Shown here in pieces: positions 15,181 to 23,309 of a stretch of DNA of 64,000 nucleotides. Under the pieces are notes generated by a model that searched no databases, was not told the origin of the DNA, and worked only from the letters and a program-made list of their open reading frames with translations. The DNA lies in the NCBI GenBank assembly GCA_900541925.1, contig UQMB01000003.1, positions 62,001 through 126,000 of the forward strand. Reading direction: 5' to 3'. How positions within the stretch are numbered: position 1 is the stretch's first letter; every line of letters begins with the position of its first letter. The position numbers and the translations under genes are program-made. Source of the stretch: an uncultured Bacteroidales bacterium. GTDB taxonomy: Bacteria > Bacteroidota > Bacteroidia > Bacteroidales > UBA932.

Positions 15181-18084
15181 ATGAGAAAAGTCTTATTCTT
15201 TGCGGCCGCATTCGCGGTGTCGCTGTCTCTGTGTTCCTGCGGGCAGAAGTATGAAACTGTCCAGGGGGATCCTCTTGAGACAAAAATCTACACGCTGGAC
15301 AACGGACTCAAGGTCTTCATGTCCGTCAACAAGGAGCAGCCACGCATCCAGACCTACATCGCGGTGAAGGTCGGAAGCAAGAACGACCCTTCGGAGACGA
15401 CGGGGCTCGCACACTATTTCGAGCACCTGATGTTCAAGGGCACGCAGCAGTTCGGAACTTCGGACTATGCTGCCGAGAAGCCGATGCTTGACAGCATCGA
15501 GTCTCTGTTCGAGACTTATCGCGGGACGCAGGACGAGGCAGAGCGCGCGGCGATTTATCGCCAGATCGACTCCGTAAGCTATGAGGCGTCGAAACTGTCC
15601 ATCCCTAACGAGTACGACAAGCTCATGGCCATCATCGGCGCCGACGGCACCAATGCCTGGACTTCTTCCGACGAGACCGTCTACACGGAGGACATCCCGT
15701 CCAACCAGATTGACAACTGGGCCCGTATCCAGGCGGACCGCTTCCGCAATGTCGTGATCCGCGGTTTCCACACGGAGCTCGAGACTATCTATGAGGAGAA
15801 GAACATGTCCCTCACCCAGGACAACCGCAAACTCTGGGAGGCTCTGGACAAGTCCCTGTTCCCGCATCACCCTTATGGGCAGCAGACGACCCTCGGCAGT
15901 CAGGAGCATCTCAAGAACCCTTCCATCACCAATGTGAAGAAATATCACGATGTCTATTATGTCCCTAACAACATAGCCATCTGCGTCTCAGGAGATTTCA
16001 ACCCTGACGAGATGGTCGCCGCCATCGAGAAGTATTTCGGCGACTGGGAGCCTAATCCTTCCGTGCCGCAGCTCAAGTTCGAGAAGGAGCAGGAAGTGAC
16101 CTCTCCTATAGTGACTGATGTGTATGGGCTTGAGGCTGAAATGCTTGCCATGGGATGGAGGCTTCCTGGAGCGTCTGACCTCAAGACCGCCGCCATAGCG
16201 GAGATCGCCTCCTCCATACTGAGCAACGGCCGTGCGGGTCTCATCGACATCGACGTCAACCAGCAGCAGAAGGCCCTTTACCTGAGCGCCGGTGCCAACA
16301 TGCGTCCGGACTACGGCATGTTCATCGTCATGGGACGCCCGAAGCAGGGCCAGACCATGGAGCAGCTTAAAGACATCTCCCTTGAGGAGCTCGCGAAGCT
16401 GCGCGCCGGAGACTTCGACGAGGCTCTCATCTCTGCCACGGTCAACAACATCAAGCTGGCCAAGATGCGTTCGCTTGAGAACAACTCTTCCCGCGCCCAG
16501 CAGTATGTGGATGCGTTCATCAACGGTGTGGACTGGAAGGACGCCGCCCGCGAACTGGAGCGCTACGAGGCCGTCACCAAGGATGATGTGGTCGCTTTCG
16601 CGAAGAAGTACCTCGCAGACAACTCCTGCGCCATCGTGTACAAGCGCCAGGGAGAGGACAAGGATGTCCAGAAGATAGCCGCGCCTAAGATCACGCCTAT
16701 CGTGACCAACCGCGACAACCAGAGCGCATTCCTCAAGGAGATCCAGGCCACCAAGGTGAAGCCTGTGGCTCCTGTATTCGTGAACTTCTCCAAGGACATG
16801 TCCGCCGAGAGTCTTACCGACGGCGTGAACCTGCTTTACAAGCGCAACGAGCAGAACGACATATTCACCCTTGAGATGGTATTCAACTTCGGCACCGAGA
16901 ACTGTCCGTTCCTCGGCACGGCCTTCGATTATCTTGACTATCTCGGTACGCCGACACGCAGCGCCGAGGACATCGCCTCCAGCATGTATGCCCTCGCCTG
17001 TGATTTCAGCTTCTCCGCAGGTACAAACAAGAGCGTGGTGTCTCTCACCGGCCTCAGCGAGAACATGGGAGAGGCTCTCGGAATCGTCGAGGACCTAATA
17101 CTCAACGCCAAGGCAGACGAGGACATTCTCGCCAATGTCAAGTCGGATCTCATGAGGATGAGGGTCAACAACAAGAAGTCCCAGCGCAGCTGCTACAGCG
17201 CTCTCTCCAGATACGTGTACTACGGGGGCGACTTCATAAAGCGCAACAGCCTTTCCGACAGCGCCCTCCGGGCCCTTACTTCCGAGGAGCTTCTTGCCAA
17301 GGTGCGTGAAGTGTTCGGCTACGGGCACGAGATCCTCTATTATGGACCTGAGAGCAAGCAGGATTTGAGGAAGACTCTTGCCGCGAGCCACAAGGTCGGC
17401 AAGGGAGCGGTGGCCCTGCCGGAGGTCTTCACCCCGAAGCAGACCACAAAGGGCAATGAGGTGGTGATGGCCCAGTATGACGCCGCGCAGATTTACTATT
17501 TCCAGTATTCTGACAGGGGTGAGAAATTCGACCCTTCCTCCGCAGCCGCCATCGACCTGTACAACGAGTATTTCGGGGGCGGGATGAACACCGTGGTGTT
17601 CCAGGAGATGCGTGAGGCGAGAGGTCTTGCATATTCTGCATGGGCCCGTCTCTACACGCCTTCTTTCGCTTCCGACACATATCCTTATGTGGCCTTCATT
17701 GCTACGCAGAACGACAAGATGCGCCAGGCGATCGAGGCTTTCGAGGAGATAATCAACGATATGCCGCAGTCCGAGGCCGCCTTCTCAGTGGCGAAAGACG
17801 CTCTCCTGAGCAGGATGCGCACGCAGCGCACCACAGGACTCTCCGTTCTTGAGGCCTACCGCGACTGCCGCCGTCTCGGCATAGCCGAGCCGCTTGACCG
17901 GATTGTCTTCGAGAAGGTGCAGGGCATGACGCTTGACGATGTGATAGCGGCGCAGCAGAAATGGGTCAAAGGCCGCGACTACACATATGCGATACTCGGT
18001 GACATCAAGGATCTTGACACCGGATATCTCTCGACGCTCGGCCCTGTCAAGACCGTGACCCTTGAGGATATCTTCGGATATTAG
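15181..18084 (+). CDS. M16 family zinc metallopeptidase, fused double-domain lipoprotein
   Basis: The second in-frame ATG (15181) starts a signal sequence with a likely lipidation Cys (SLSLCSCGQK), so it is preferred over 15163; the product is 967 residues. The inverted zinc motif HxxEH is present as HYFEHLMFKGT, with downstream acidic ligands in the TIYEEKNMSL region. Four M16 modules in series (about residues 45-250, 260-480, 540-720, 740-950) make a full clam-shell in one chain; the second half lacks HxxEH, as is usual. It probably degrades peptides in the periplasm. An intrinsic terminator follows the stop. Confidence 0.93.
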   Translation: MRKVLFFAAAFAVSLSLCSCGQKYETVQGDPLETKIYTLDNGLKVFMSVNKEQPRIQTYIAVKVGSKNDPSETTGLAHYFEHLMFKGTQQFGTSDYAAEKPMLDSIESLFETYRGTQDEAERAAIYRQIDSVSYEASKLSIPNEYDKLMAIIGADGTNAWTSSDETVYTEDIPSNQIDNWARIQADRFRNVVIRGFHTELETIYEEKNMSLTQDNRKLWEALDKSLFPHHPYGQQTTLGSQEHLKNPSITNVKKYHDVYYVPNNIAICVSGDFNPDEMVAAIEKYFGDWEPNPSVPQLKFEKEQEVTSPIVTDVYGLEAEMLAMGWRLPGASDLKTAAIAEIASSILSNGRAGLIDIDVNQQQKALYLSAGANMRPDYGMFIVMGRPKQGQTMEQLKDISLEELAKLRAGDFDEALISATVNNIKLAKMRSLENNSSRAQQYVDAFINGVDWKDAARELERYEAVTKDDVVAFAKKYLADNSCAIVYKRQGEDKDVQKIAAPKITPIVTNRDNQSAFLKEIQATKVKPVAPVFVNFSKDMSAESLTDGVNLLYKRNEQNDIFTLEMVFNFGTENCPFLGTAFDYLDYLGTPTRSAEDIASSMYALACDFSFSAGTNKSVVSLTGLSENMGEALGIVEDLILNAKADEDILANVKSDLMRMRVNNKKSQRSCYSALSRYVYYGGDFIKRNSLSDSALRALTSEELLAKVREVFGYGHEILYYGPESKQDLRKTLAASHKVGKGAVALPEVFTPKQTTKGNEVVMAQYDAAQIYYFQYSDRGEKFDPSSAAAIDLYNEYFGGGMNTVVFQEMREARGLAYSAWARLYTPSFASDTYPYVAFIATQNDKMRQAIEAFEEIINDMPQSEAAFSVAKDALLSRMRTQRTTGLSVLEAYRDCRRLGIAEPLDRIVFEKVQGMTLDDVIAAQQKWVKGRDYTYAILGDIKDLDTGYLSTLGPVKTVTLEDIFGY

Positions 18085-18100
18085 GAACCTGACATAATAG

Positions 18101-18138
18101 AAAAAGGGCTGGCCAAAAATATGGTCAGCCCTTTTTTT
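18101..18138 (+). terminator. Intrinsic terminator of the M16 peptidase gene
   Basis: AAAAAGGGCTGGCC, loop AAAAATAT, GGTCAGCCCTTTTTTT: a 14-bp stem with one G-U pair followed by a T tract. Its A-rich 5' side also gives a T tract on the minus strand, so it can end the tRNA-Gly transcript coming from the other side. Confidence 0.9.
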
Positions 18139-18139
18139 G

Positions 18140-18210
18140 AGCAGGATAAGGGAGTCGAACCCTCCTCCTTGGCTTGGGAAGCCAATGCACTACCGATGTG
18201 CTAATCCTGC
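18140..18210 (-). tRNA. tRNA-Gly, anticodon CCC
   Basis: A cloverleaf is readable on the minus strand. Acceptor GCAGGAT/ATCCTGC (7 bp), D stem GCAC/GTGC, anticodon stem TTGGC/GCCAA with loop TTCCCAA (anticodon CCC, reading GGG), a 4-nt variable loop, T stem GAGGG/CCCTT with loop TTCGACT, and discriminator U. The gene is 71 nt long and CCA is not encoded. A TAATTTTG box (minus strand, 18250..18243) about 33 nt upstream is the likely promoter. Confidence 0.95.
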
Positions 18211-18242
18211 CTAGTCACAGCCGTCAAAACCATGAACTTCTG

Positions 18243-18270
18243 CAAAATTACAAAAAAAATGTTAATTTTG
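18243..18270. promoter_or_regulatory. Divergent -7 boxes for tRNA-Gly and xylulokinase
   Basis: CAAAATTA at 18243..18250 reads TAATTTTG on the minus strand, toward the tRNA. TAATTTTG at 18263..18270 on the plus strand lies 24 nt before the xylulokinase ATG at 18295. Both fit TAnnTTTG; no standard -33 elements were seen. Confidence 0.5.
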
Positions 18271-18294
18271 AAAAAAACTACGTCAAATAGCACT

Positions 18295-19779
18295 ATGTAT
18301 TCTTTAGGAATAGATGTCGGCTCTTCCTCCGTGAAGGTCGCGCTGCTCGACATCGAGAGCGGCAAATGTGTGTGTACTTCCACAAACCCTAAATCCGAGG
18401 CGCCTATCATCGCCGAGCGTAAAGGCTGGGCCGAGCAGGATCCGGACTCTTGGTGGGCTTATCTCCGCGACGGTGTCAGGGAGATGGCTGGAGCGTACGA
18501 TCTCTCCAAGGTGGCTTCTGTCGGTATTTCATATCAGATGCACGGGCTTGTCGCGCTTGACAAGGCCGGCCGGCCGGTGCGCAACTCCATAATCTGGTGC
18601 GACTCCCGCGCTGTCGGCATAGGCGGCGAGGCTCTTGATGGGATAGGCTATGAGAAATGCATGTCGCATCTGCTCAATTCGCCCGGCAATTTCACGGCGT
18701 CCAAGCTCGCCTGGGTCAAGCGCAACGAACCGGAAACCTATTCCAGAATCGACAAGTTCATGCTCCCTGGCGACTACATCGCCTATCTGCTGACAGGGGA
18801 GGAGACCACTACCGCGACCGGGCTCTCAGAGGGCATACTCTGGGATTTCAAGGACGGACGCAGGGCGGATTTCGTGGCTGACTGGTACGGCATTTCGCAC
18901 GACTTGTTCCCGGAAGCGGTCCCGGCGGTGGGGGTACAGGCCCGTACCACGGCGAGAATCCAGGAAGAACTGGGCATCCCGGAGGGGACACCGGTGTCTT
19001 ACCGCGCCGGAGACCAGCCGAACAACGCATTCTCGCTCAATGTCCTGAAGCCCGGGGAGATCGCGGCTACCGGCGGCACGAGCGGCGTCGTCTATGGGGT
19101 GACGGATGTGCCTAAGGCGGATCCCCAGTCACGAGTGAACACCTTCCTGCATGTCACCGGCTCCTCTGAGCCGAGAATGGGCGTGCTCCTGTGCATCAAC
19201 GGCACCGGCATCATGAACTCCTGGGCCCACAAGAACATCTCTCCGGAGCTGTCATACCCTCAGATGAACGAGCTCGCCTCGACTGCGCCCGCGGGCGCGG
19301 ATGGCCTGGCGGTGCTGCCGTTCGGCAACGGCGCCGAGAGGATGCTCGCCAACCGCAATGTCGGTGCGAGAATCTGCGGGCTGGATCTTGTGCGGCATTC
19401 CAAGGCGCATCTCCTGCGTGCGGTGCAGGAGGGCATAGCCTTCTCGTTCCGTTACGGAATCGACATAATGAAGGGGCTCGGACTCAAGCCTGATGTCATC
19501 CGTGCCGGCAAGGCCAACATGTTCCTCAGTCCTCTGTTCCGCTCCACCCTGGCGACTCTCTGCGATGCCCGCATCGAACTTTTCGACACGGACGGTTCGC
19601 TCGGCGCGGCGAGGGGAGCCGCTCTCGGGGCAGGCCTGTACAAGTCGCCGGATGAGGCTTTCGCCTCTCTTGAGAGGCTTGAGGTGATAGAGCCGGAAAG
19701 CGGATGGAAGCAGGCTCTTGAAGATGCCTATGCCAATTGGAAATCAGAACTCGAAAACACATTAAAAGATGTCAAATAG
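18295..19779 (+). CDS. xylB: Xylulokinase (FGGY carbohydrate kinase)
   Basis: The ATG at 18295 begins MYSLGIDVGSSSVK, the FGGY phosphate-1 motif, so the upstream 63-nt in-frame extension is not used; 494 residues. Seen: SYQMHGLVALD and SIIWCDSRA, both characteristic of xylulokinases rather than glycerol or gluconate kinases, NFTASKLAWVK, the ATP-site loop ATGGTSGVVYG, and DGSLGAARGAALGAG near the end. It phosphorylates D-xylulose for the pentose phosphate pathway. It overlaps the sugar symporter gene by 11 bp. No xylose isomerase gene is in the window. Confidence 0.9.
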   Translation: MYSLGIDVGSSSVKVALLDIESGKCVCTSTNPKSEAPIIAERKGWAEQDPDSWWAYLRDGVREMAGAYDLSKVASVGISYQMHGLVALDKAGRPVRNSIIWCDSRAVGIGGEALDGIGYEKCMSHLLNSPGNFTASKLAWVKRNEPETYSRIDKFMLPGDYIAYLLTGEETTTATGLSEGILWDFKDGRRADFVADWYGISHDLFPEAVPAVGVQARTTARIQEELGIPEGTPVSYRAGDQPNNAFSLNVLKPGEIAATGGTSGVVYGVTDVPKADPQSRVNTFLHVTGSSEPRMGVLLCINGTGIMNSWAHKNISPELSYPQMNELASTAPAGADGLAVLPFGNGAERMLANRNVGARICGLDLVRHSKAHLLRAVQEGIAFSFRYGIDIMKGLGLKPDVIRAGKANMFLSPLFRSTLATLCDARIELFDTDGSLGAARGAALGAGLYKSPDEAFASLERLEVIEPESGWKQALEDAYANWKSELENTLKDVK

Positions 19780-21238
19780 CAATACGGGCTCCAAAGCCTA
19801 CCTTTTCTTTATAGTCCTTGTGGCCGTTCTCGGCGGACTTCTCTTCGGATATGACACGGCTGTGATTTCCGGTGCCGACAGGGGCCTCCAGGCCTTCTTC
19901 ATGGGAGCCACGGACTTTACGTACACCAACTTCATGCACGGCTTCACCGCCTCCAGCGCGCTCATAGGATGCGTGATAGGAAGCGCGATATCGGGCTTCA
20001 TGGCCGGCCGTTTCGGACGCAAGAAGAGCCTTTTTGTCGCCGGTGTCTGCTTTTTCCTCAGCGCCGCAGGCTCATACTGCCCGGAGTTCCTGTTCTTCCC
20101 TAAGGGACAGCCTTCTTTCCAGCTTCTCATAGCGTTCAATCTCTACCGTGTGCTCGGAGGCATCGGGGTCGGGATGGCGTCGGCCATCTGTCCTATGTAC
20201 ATTGCCGAGATCGCTCCTGCCGACAAGCGCGGCGCACTTGTCTCATGGAACCAGTTCGCCATAATCTTCGGCCAGCTTCTCGTGTACTTCGTCAATCTCG
20301 TCATCCTGGGCGACCATATCGCTCCTAAGATGGAGTCCATGGCGGAAGGCCTGAACCGCATCATCAACGCCGACGCCCTGCAGATGGATGCCAACTGGAG
20401 CGTCACGACGGGGTGGAGGCTCATGTTCGGCTCGGAATGTGTCCCTGCCGCGCTGTTCACGCTGCTCATCCTGTTCGTGCCTGAGACTCCTCGCTACCTG
20501 GCGATGAGCGGCCATGATGACAAGGCTCTTGATGTGCTGACCAAGGTGAACGGCGCACAGAAGGCCGGCGAGATCCTCGCGGACATCAAGAACACCGTCA
20601 CCGTCAAGAAGGAGAAGCTGATGGCATACGGCTGGGTGGTGATTTTCGTCGGTATAATGCTCAGCGTGTTCCAGCAGTTCGTGGGAATCAACGCCGTGCT
20701 CTACTATGCCCCGAGGATATTCGAGTCCATGGGCATGGGCAGCCCGATGAGCCAGACCGTCCTCATGGGTGTTGTCAACATCACATTCACCCTCGTGGCC
20801 ATATTCACCGTGGAGAAGATAGGACGCAGGCCTCTGCTGATCATCGGCTCCCTCGGCATGGCGCTCGGAGCGCTGGGCGTGACTCTCACCGCCGTGTCTC
20901 CGTCTCTTCCGGGGGTTGTGGGCGTGATAAGCATAATGGTGTATTCCGCTTCGTTCATGTTCAGCTGGGGCCCGATCTGCTGGGTGCTGATATCTGAGAT
21001 ATTCCCCAACACGATCCGTGGTGCGGCTGTGGCCATCGCCGTGGCCTTCCAGTGGATATCCAACTTTATCGTCAGCTCCACTTTCGTGCCTCTGTACAGC
21101 TGGAATCCGGCGTTCACCTACGGCATGTACTGCGTGATCTGCCTGGTCGCTGCCCTGTTCGTATGGAAGATGGTGCCTGAGACCAAGGGCAAGACTCTCG
21201 AGGACATGTCAGCCCTTTGGCGCGGCAAGTCCAGGTAG
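19769..21238 (+). CDS. xylE: Sugar-proton symporter, XylE-like (MFS)
   Basis: A 489-residue, 12-helix major facilitator of the sugar porter family. Seen: GGLLFGYDTAVISG in helix 1, GRFGRKKS in loop 2-3, PETPRYLAMSG after helix 6, QQFVGINAVLYYAPRIF in helix 7 (the sugar-binding QQ-x-x-GxN), GRRPLLI in loop 8-9, and PETKGKTLEDM at the C-terminal end. The 11-bp overlap with xylulokinase makes D-xylose the likely substrate. Close relatives also carry arabinose or glucose, so the sugar is an inference from context. Confidence 0.88.
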   Translation: MSNSNTGSKAYLFFIVLVAVLGGLLFGYDTAVISGADRGLQAFFMGATDFTYTNFMHGFTASSALIGCVIGSAISGFMAGRFGRKKSLFVAGVCFFLSAAGSYCPEFLFFPKGQPSFQLLIAFNLYRVLGGIGVGMASAICPMYIAEIAPADKRGALVSWNQFAIIFGQLLVYFVNLVILGDHIAPKMESMAEGLNRIINADALQMDANWSVTTGWRLMFGSECVPAALFTLLILFVPETPRYLAMSGHDDKALDVLTKVNGAQKAGEILADIKNTVTVKKEKLMAYGWVVIFVGIMLSVFQQFVGINAVLYYAPRIFESMGMGSPMSQTVLMGVVNITFTLVAIFTVEKIGRRPLLIIGSLGMALGALGVTLTAVSPSLPGVVGVISIMVYSASFMFSWGPICWVLISEIFPNTIRGAAVAIAVAFQWISNFIVSSTFVPLYSWNPAFTYGMYCVICLVAALFVWKMVPETKGKTLEDMSALWRGKSR

Positions 21239-21265
21239 CCGCAGCTTCGCCGTATAATTGATGAG

Positions 21266-21290
21266 GGGGTCGGCCGGTGAGGCCGGCCCC
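21266..21290 (+). terminator. GC-rich hairpin after xylE
   Basis: GGGGTCGGCC, loop GGTGA, GGCCGGCCCC: a 10-bp stem with one G-U pair, placed 27 bp after the xylE stop. Only TT follows directly, before the 44-bp inverted repeat, so it is an imperfect intrinsic terminator. Confidence 0.6.
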
Positions 21291-21292
21291 TT

Positions 21293-21336
21293 AGAAGTTG
21301 TTTTGATTTATGACAAATAAATTCAAAACAACTTCT
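21293..21336. repeat. 44-bp inverted repeat, short form of the 35.1-kb fold-back element
   Basis: AGAAGTTGTTTTGA and TCAAAACAACTTCT are perfect 14-bp inverted ends around 16 central bases. Its reverse complement equals the first 31 bases of the 166-bp element at 35037 joined to the last 13 bases of that element. It lies between two convergent genes; its last base is the first base of the radical SAM stop codon. Confidence 0.85.
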
Positions 21337-22235
21337 TATACTCTGAGCTTGAGTCCGGCGAAGATGGTGTCCGGGCGGAGTTCCATCACCGCTGACTCTT
21401 CACCTGCCATGCAGAAGCCGCATTTCGGACAGATGCCGCTCTCGGCCCCGATGCACTGAGGTTTGCGGGTGCCGTCCGAGAATATGAAGTTGGTCATCCA
21501 GCAGCGCTTGCGGAAGTTGTTGTCTTTCATCTTCGACAGCCCGCTGCGGGAATTCATTATAGGGTAGCCGCGGCGCTTGTAGTCGAGTATCATGTCGATG
21601 ATCTCGACGCGCTTGTCGTGCGGCACCTCAAGATATTCAGTTCCCGGGAAAGGTGTATGGAAATTGAGCGAGATGCACTTGAAGTACGGGCTTGCCGCCA
21701 CATATTCTATGGCGGCGGCGACCGAGTCGCAGTTCTCGACATTGATGGCCATGTTGGCGCTGAGGGCCTTGCAGCCGCAGACGGCCACATTCTTCTCCAG
21801 GCGCTCGAAGGTTCCCTTGCCACGGATTCTCTCGTGATACTCCCCGATGCCGTCCATGGACACCCAGATGCTGTCGGCGACACTGCCGTCGAAAGGCATC
21901 TGCGCATTGGTGGTGATGGTGCAGGAGAAGAAGCCTATGGAGCGTGCCAGCCGGCAGAGGTCGTTGACCGTCCTCTCGCCGTCCCTCCAGAGGAAAGGCT
22001 CCCCACCTTCGAAGTCGATGAAGCGTGAGCCGAGGGAGTAGCAGTATTCAAGCTCTTCGCGAATCTGTGCGTAGCTCTTGTCAACGGGGGCTGTATGATT
22101 ATAGACGCTGCAGTGCTTGCAGCTGAGATTGCATCTGTCGGAGATGAATATGACGCTCTGCAGAGGCTTGCGCCGTCCGAGGACCGCGCGTGCCCACCAC
22201 CATCCGAGATACATGAACTGGCCGAATGCTTTCAT
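21336..22235 (-). CDS. Radical SAM protein with extra C-terminal cysteines (HpnH-like layout)
   Basis: A 299-residue enzyme with the [4Fe-4S]/SAM motif CxxxCxxC (C35, C39, C42 in RCNLSCKHC) and FEGGEPFLW, the GGE motif that binds the SAM amino group. The C-terminal region has further cysteines (RKRCWMTNF, PQCIG, ICPKCGFC), suggesting an auxiliary cluster of SPASM or HpnH type. The N-terminal helix and overall layout resemble HpnH-type lipid-modifying radical SAM enzymes, but the substrate cannot be read from the sequence. It starts 4 bp after the stop of the UbiA-type prenyltransferase gene, so both probably work on the same isoprenoid product. Confidence 0.75.
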   Translation of the reverse strand: MKAFGQFMYLGWWWARAVLGRRKPLQSVIFISDRCNLSCKHCSVYNHTAPVDKSYAQIREELEYCYSLGSRFIDFEGGEPFLWRDGERTVNDLCRLARSIGFFSCTITTNAQMPFDGSVADSIWVSMDGIGEYHERIRGKGTFERLEKNVAVCGCKALSANMAINVENCDSVAAAIEYVAASPYFKCISLNFHTPFPGTEYLEVPHDKRVEIIDMILDYKRRGYPIMNSRSGLSKMKDNNFRKRCWMTNFIFSDGTRKPQCIGAESGICPKCGFCMAGEESAVMELRPDTIFAGLKLRV

Positions 22236-22239
22236 CGTG

Positions 22240-23274
22240 TCAAATAATAAGAAGTATCAATTTCGCTGCGCATATCATCAGGCAGAAACCGCTCAGGGTG
22301 TTGCGTGCCGTCAGCCAGCGCATCAGGAACCAGTCCACCCCGGCTTCTCTGACGGGGCCCCATTTCATCATCGGGCCCATCCACGGCGCTGGTTTCTCCG
22401 GCACTTCCTGATGGCCTGACGCGAAGTCCTTGAGTGAGCGGCAGAGCCACAGGGCCCTTGGCAGCACCAGCAGCACCAGCAGATAGAGGGGATGAAGCGC
22501 TCCTGCGCAGACTGCCGCCACAATCATGGCGAAAGGCAGCATGTTGACGATATATGCCATTGCGAGCCCGGCCTTGTCCGAGCCGAGTAGCAGGGCGAGG
22601 GTCAGCTTGCCGCTCTCGGCGTCACCGGCCTTCTCTATGAAACTGTGCGTATACAGGATGTTGAGTACGAGGAGACCGACCGGGATGGATATCCAGATGA
22701 TTTCCGGAGCCATCTGGCCGGCTGCAGCGTAGAACACCCCCATCATCAGCAGCGGGCCGAAGATCAGGCCTATGACAATCTCTCCGAGACCGTGGAAGCC
22801 GAGCTTGAGCGGGGGAGCGGAATAAAATGCCCCCAAGAGCGCCGCGGCGCAGACAATGGCCACGATCCACCAGCTGCCTTGGGGGTTGCAAAAACCGTTT
22901 TGACCCGTGCGGACGGCGAACACTATGGCCCCGAAAGCGCAGGCGACCCCGCAGAACGAGGCGATAGCGACCCCGAGGCTTTTCAGGGATTCACTGCCGT
23001 CGGTCAGATACGGGTATTTGACCGTCATGGCGCGGAAACCCTTGCGGATCACCTTCTGCCTGTCTCCCATCATGTCGGACCTGTAGTCGAACCAGTCGTC
23101 GGCGAGATTCATGGCAAGGTGGGCGCAGACCACGCCGGCTACCGCGCAGAGAGAGAGCAAGATGTTGAATCCGTCGTATCCGGCGGCCATCACCACGGCC
23201 AGGACGGCCGGTGTCAGACTCTGCACCAGGGACAGCGAGCGCGCATTCTTGAACCATTGGCGGACAGTACTCAT
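22240..23274 (-). CDS. UbiA-family prenyltransferase (MenA-like)
   Basis: A 344-residue polytopic membrane enzyme. The first Asp-rich motif is N56-x3-D60-x2-D63-x3-D67 (NLADDWFDYRSD), and the second region ends GDAESGKLTLALLLG, close to the GKxTLAxxLG of MenA. The family joins an isoprenyl diphosphate to an aromatic or other acceptor. It could be the dihydroxynaphthoate polyprenyltransferase of menaquinone synthesis, but it is longer than usual and is paired with a radical SAM gene rather than men genes, so the acceptor is open. A TATATTTG box lies 8 nt before the ATG. Confidence 0.78.
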   Translation of the reverse strand: MSTVRQWFKNARSLSLVQSLTPAVLAVVMAAGYDGFNILLSLCAVAGVVCAHLAMNLADDWFDYRSDMMGDRQKVIRKGFRAMTVKYPYLTDGSESLKSLGVAIASFCGVACAFGAIVFAVRTGQNGFCNPQGSWWIVAIVCAAALLGAFYSAPPLKLGFHGLGEIVIGLIFGPLLMMGVFYAAAGQMAPEIIWISIPVGLLVLNILYTHSFIEKAGDAESGKLTLALLLGSDKAGLAMAYIVNMLPFAMIVAAVCAGALHPLYLLVLLVLPRALWLCRSLKDFASGHQEVPEKPAPWMGPMMKWGPVREAGVDWFLMRWLTARNTLSGFCLMICAAKLILLII

Positions 23275-23282
23275 ATCAGGCG

Positions 23283-23290
23283 CAAATATA
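23283..23290 (-). promoter_or_regulatory. -7 promoter box for the UbiA/radical SAM pair
   Basis: CAAATATA on the plus strand reads TATATTTG on the minus strand, ending 8 nt before the ATG at 23274. The implied leader is only a few nucleotides long. Confidence 0.5.
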
Positions 23291-23309
23291 CATATTTTTC
23301 GCCGCCCGG

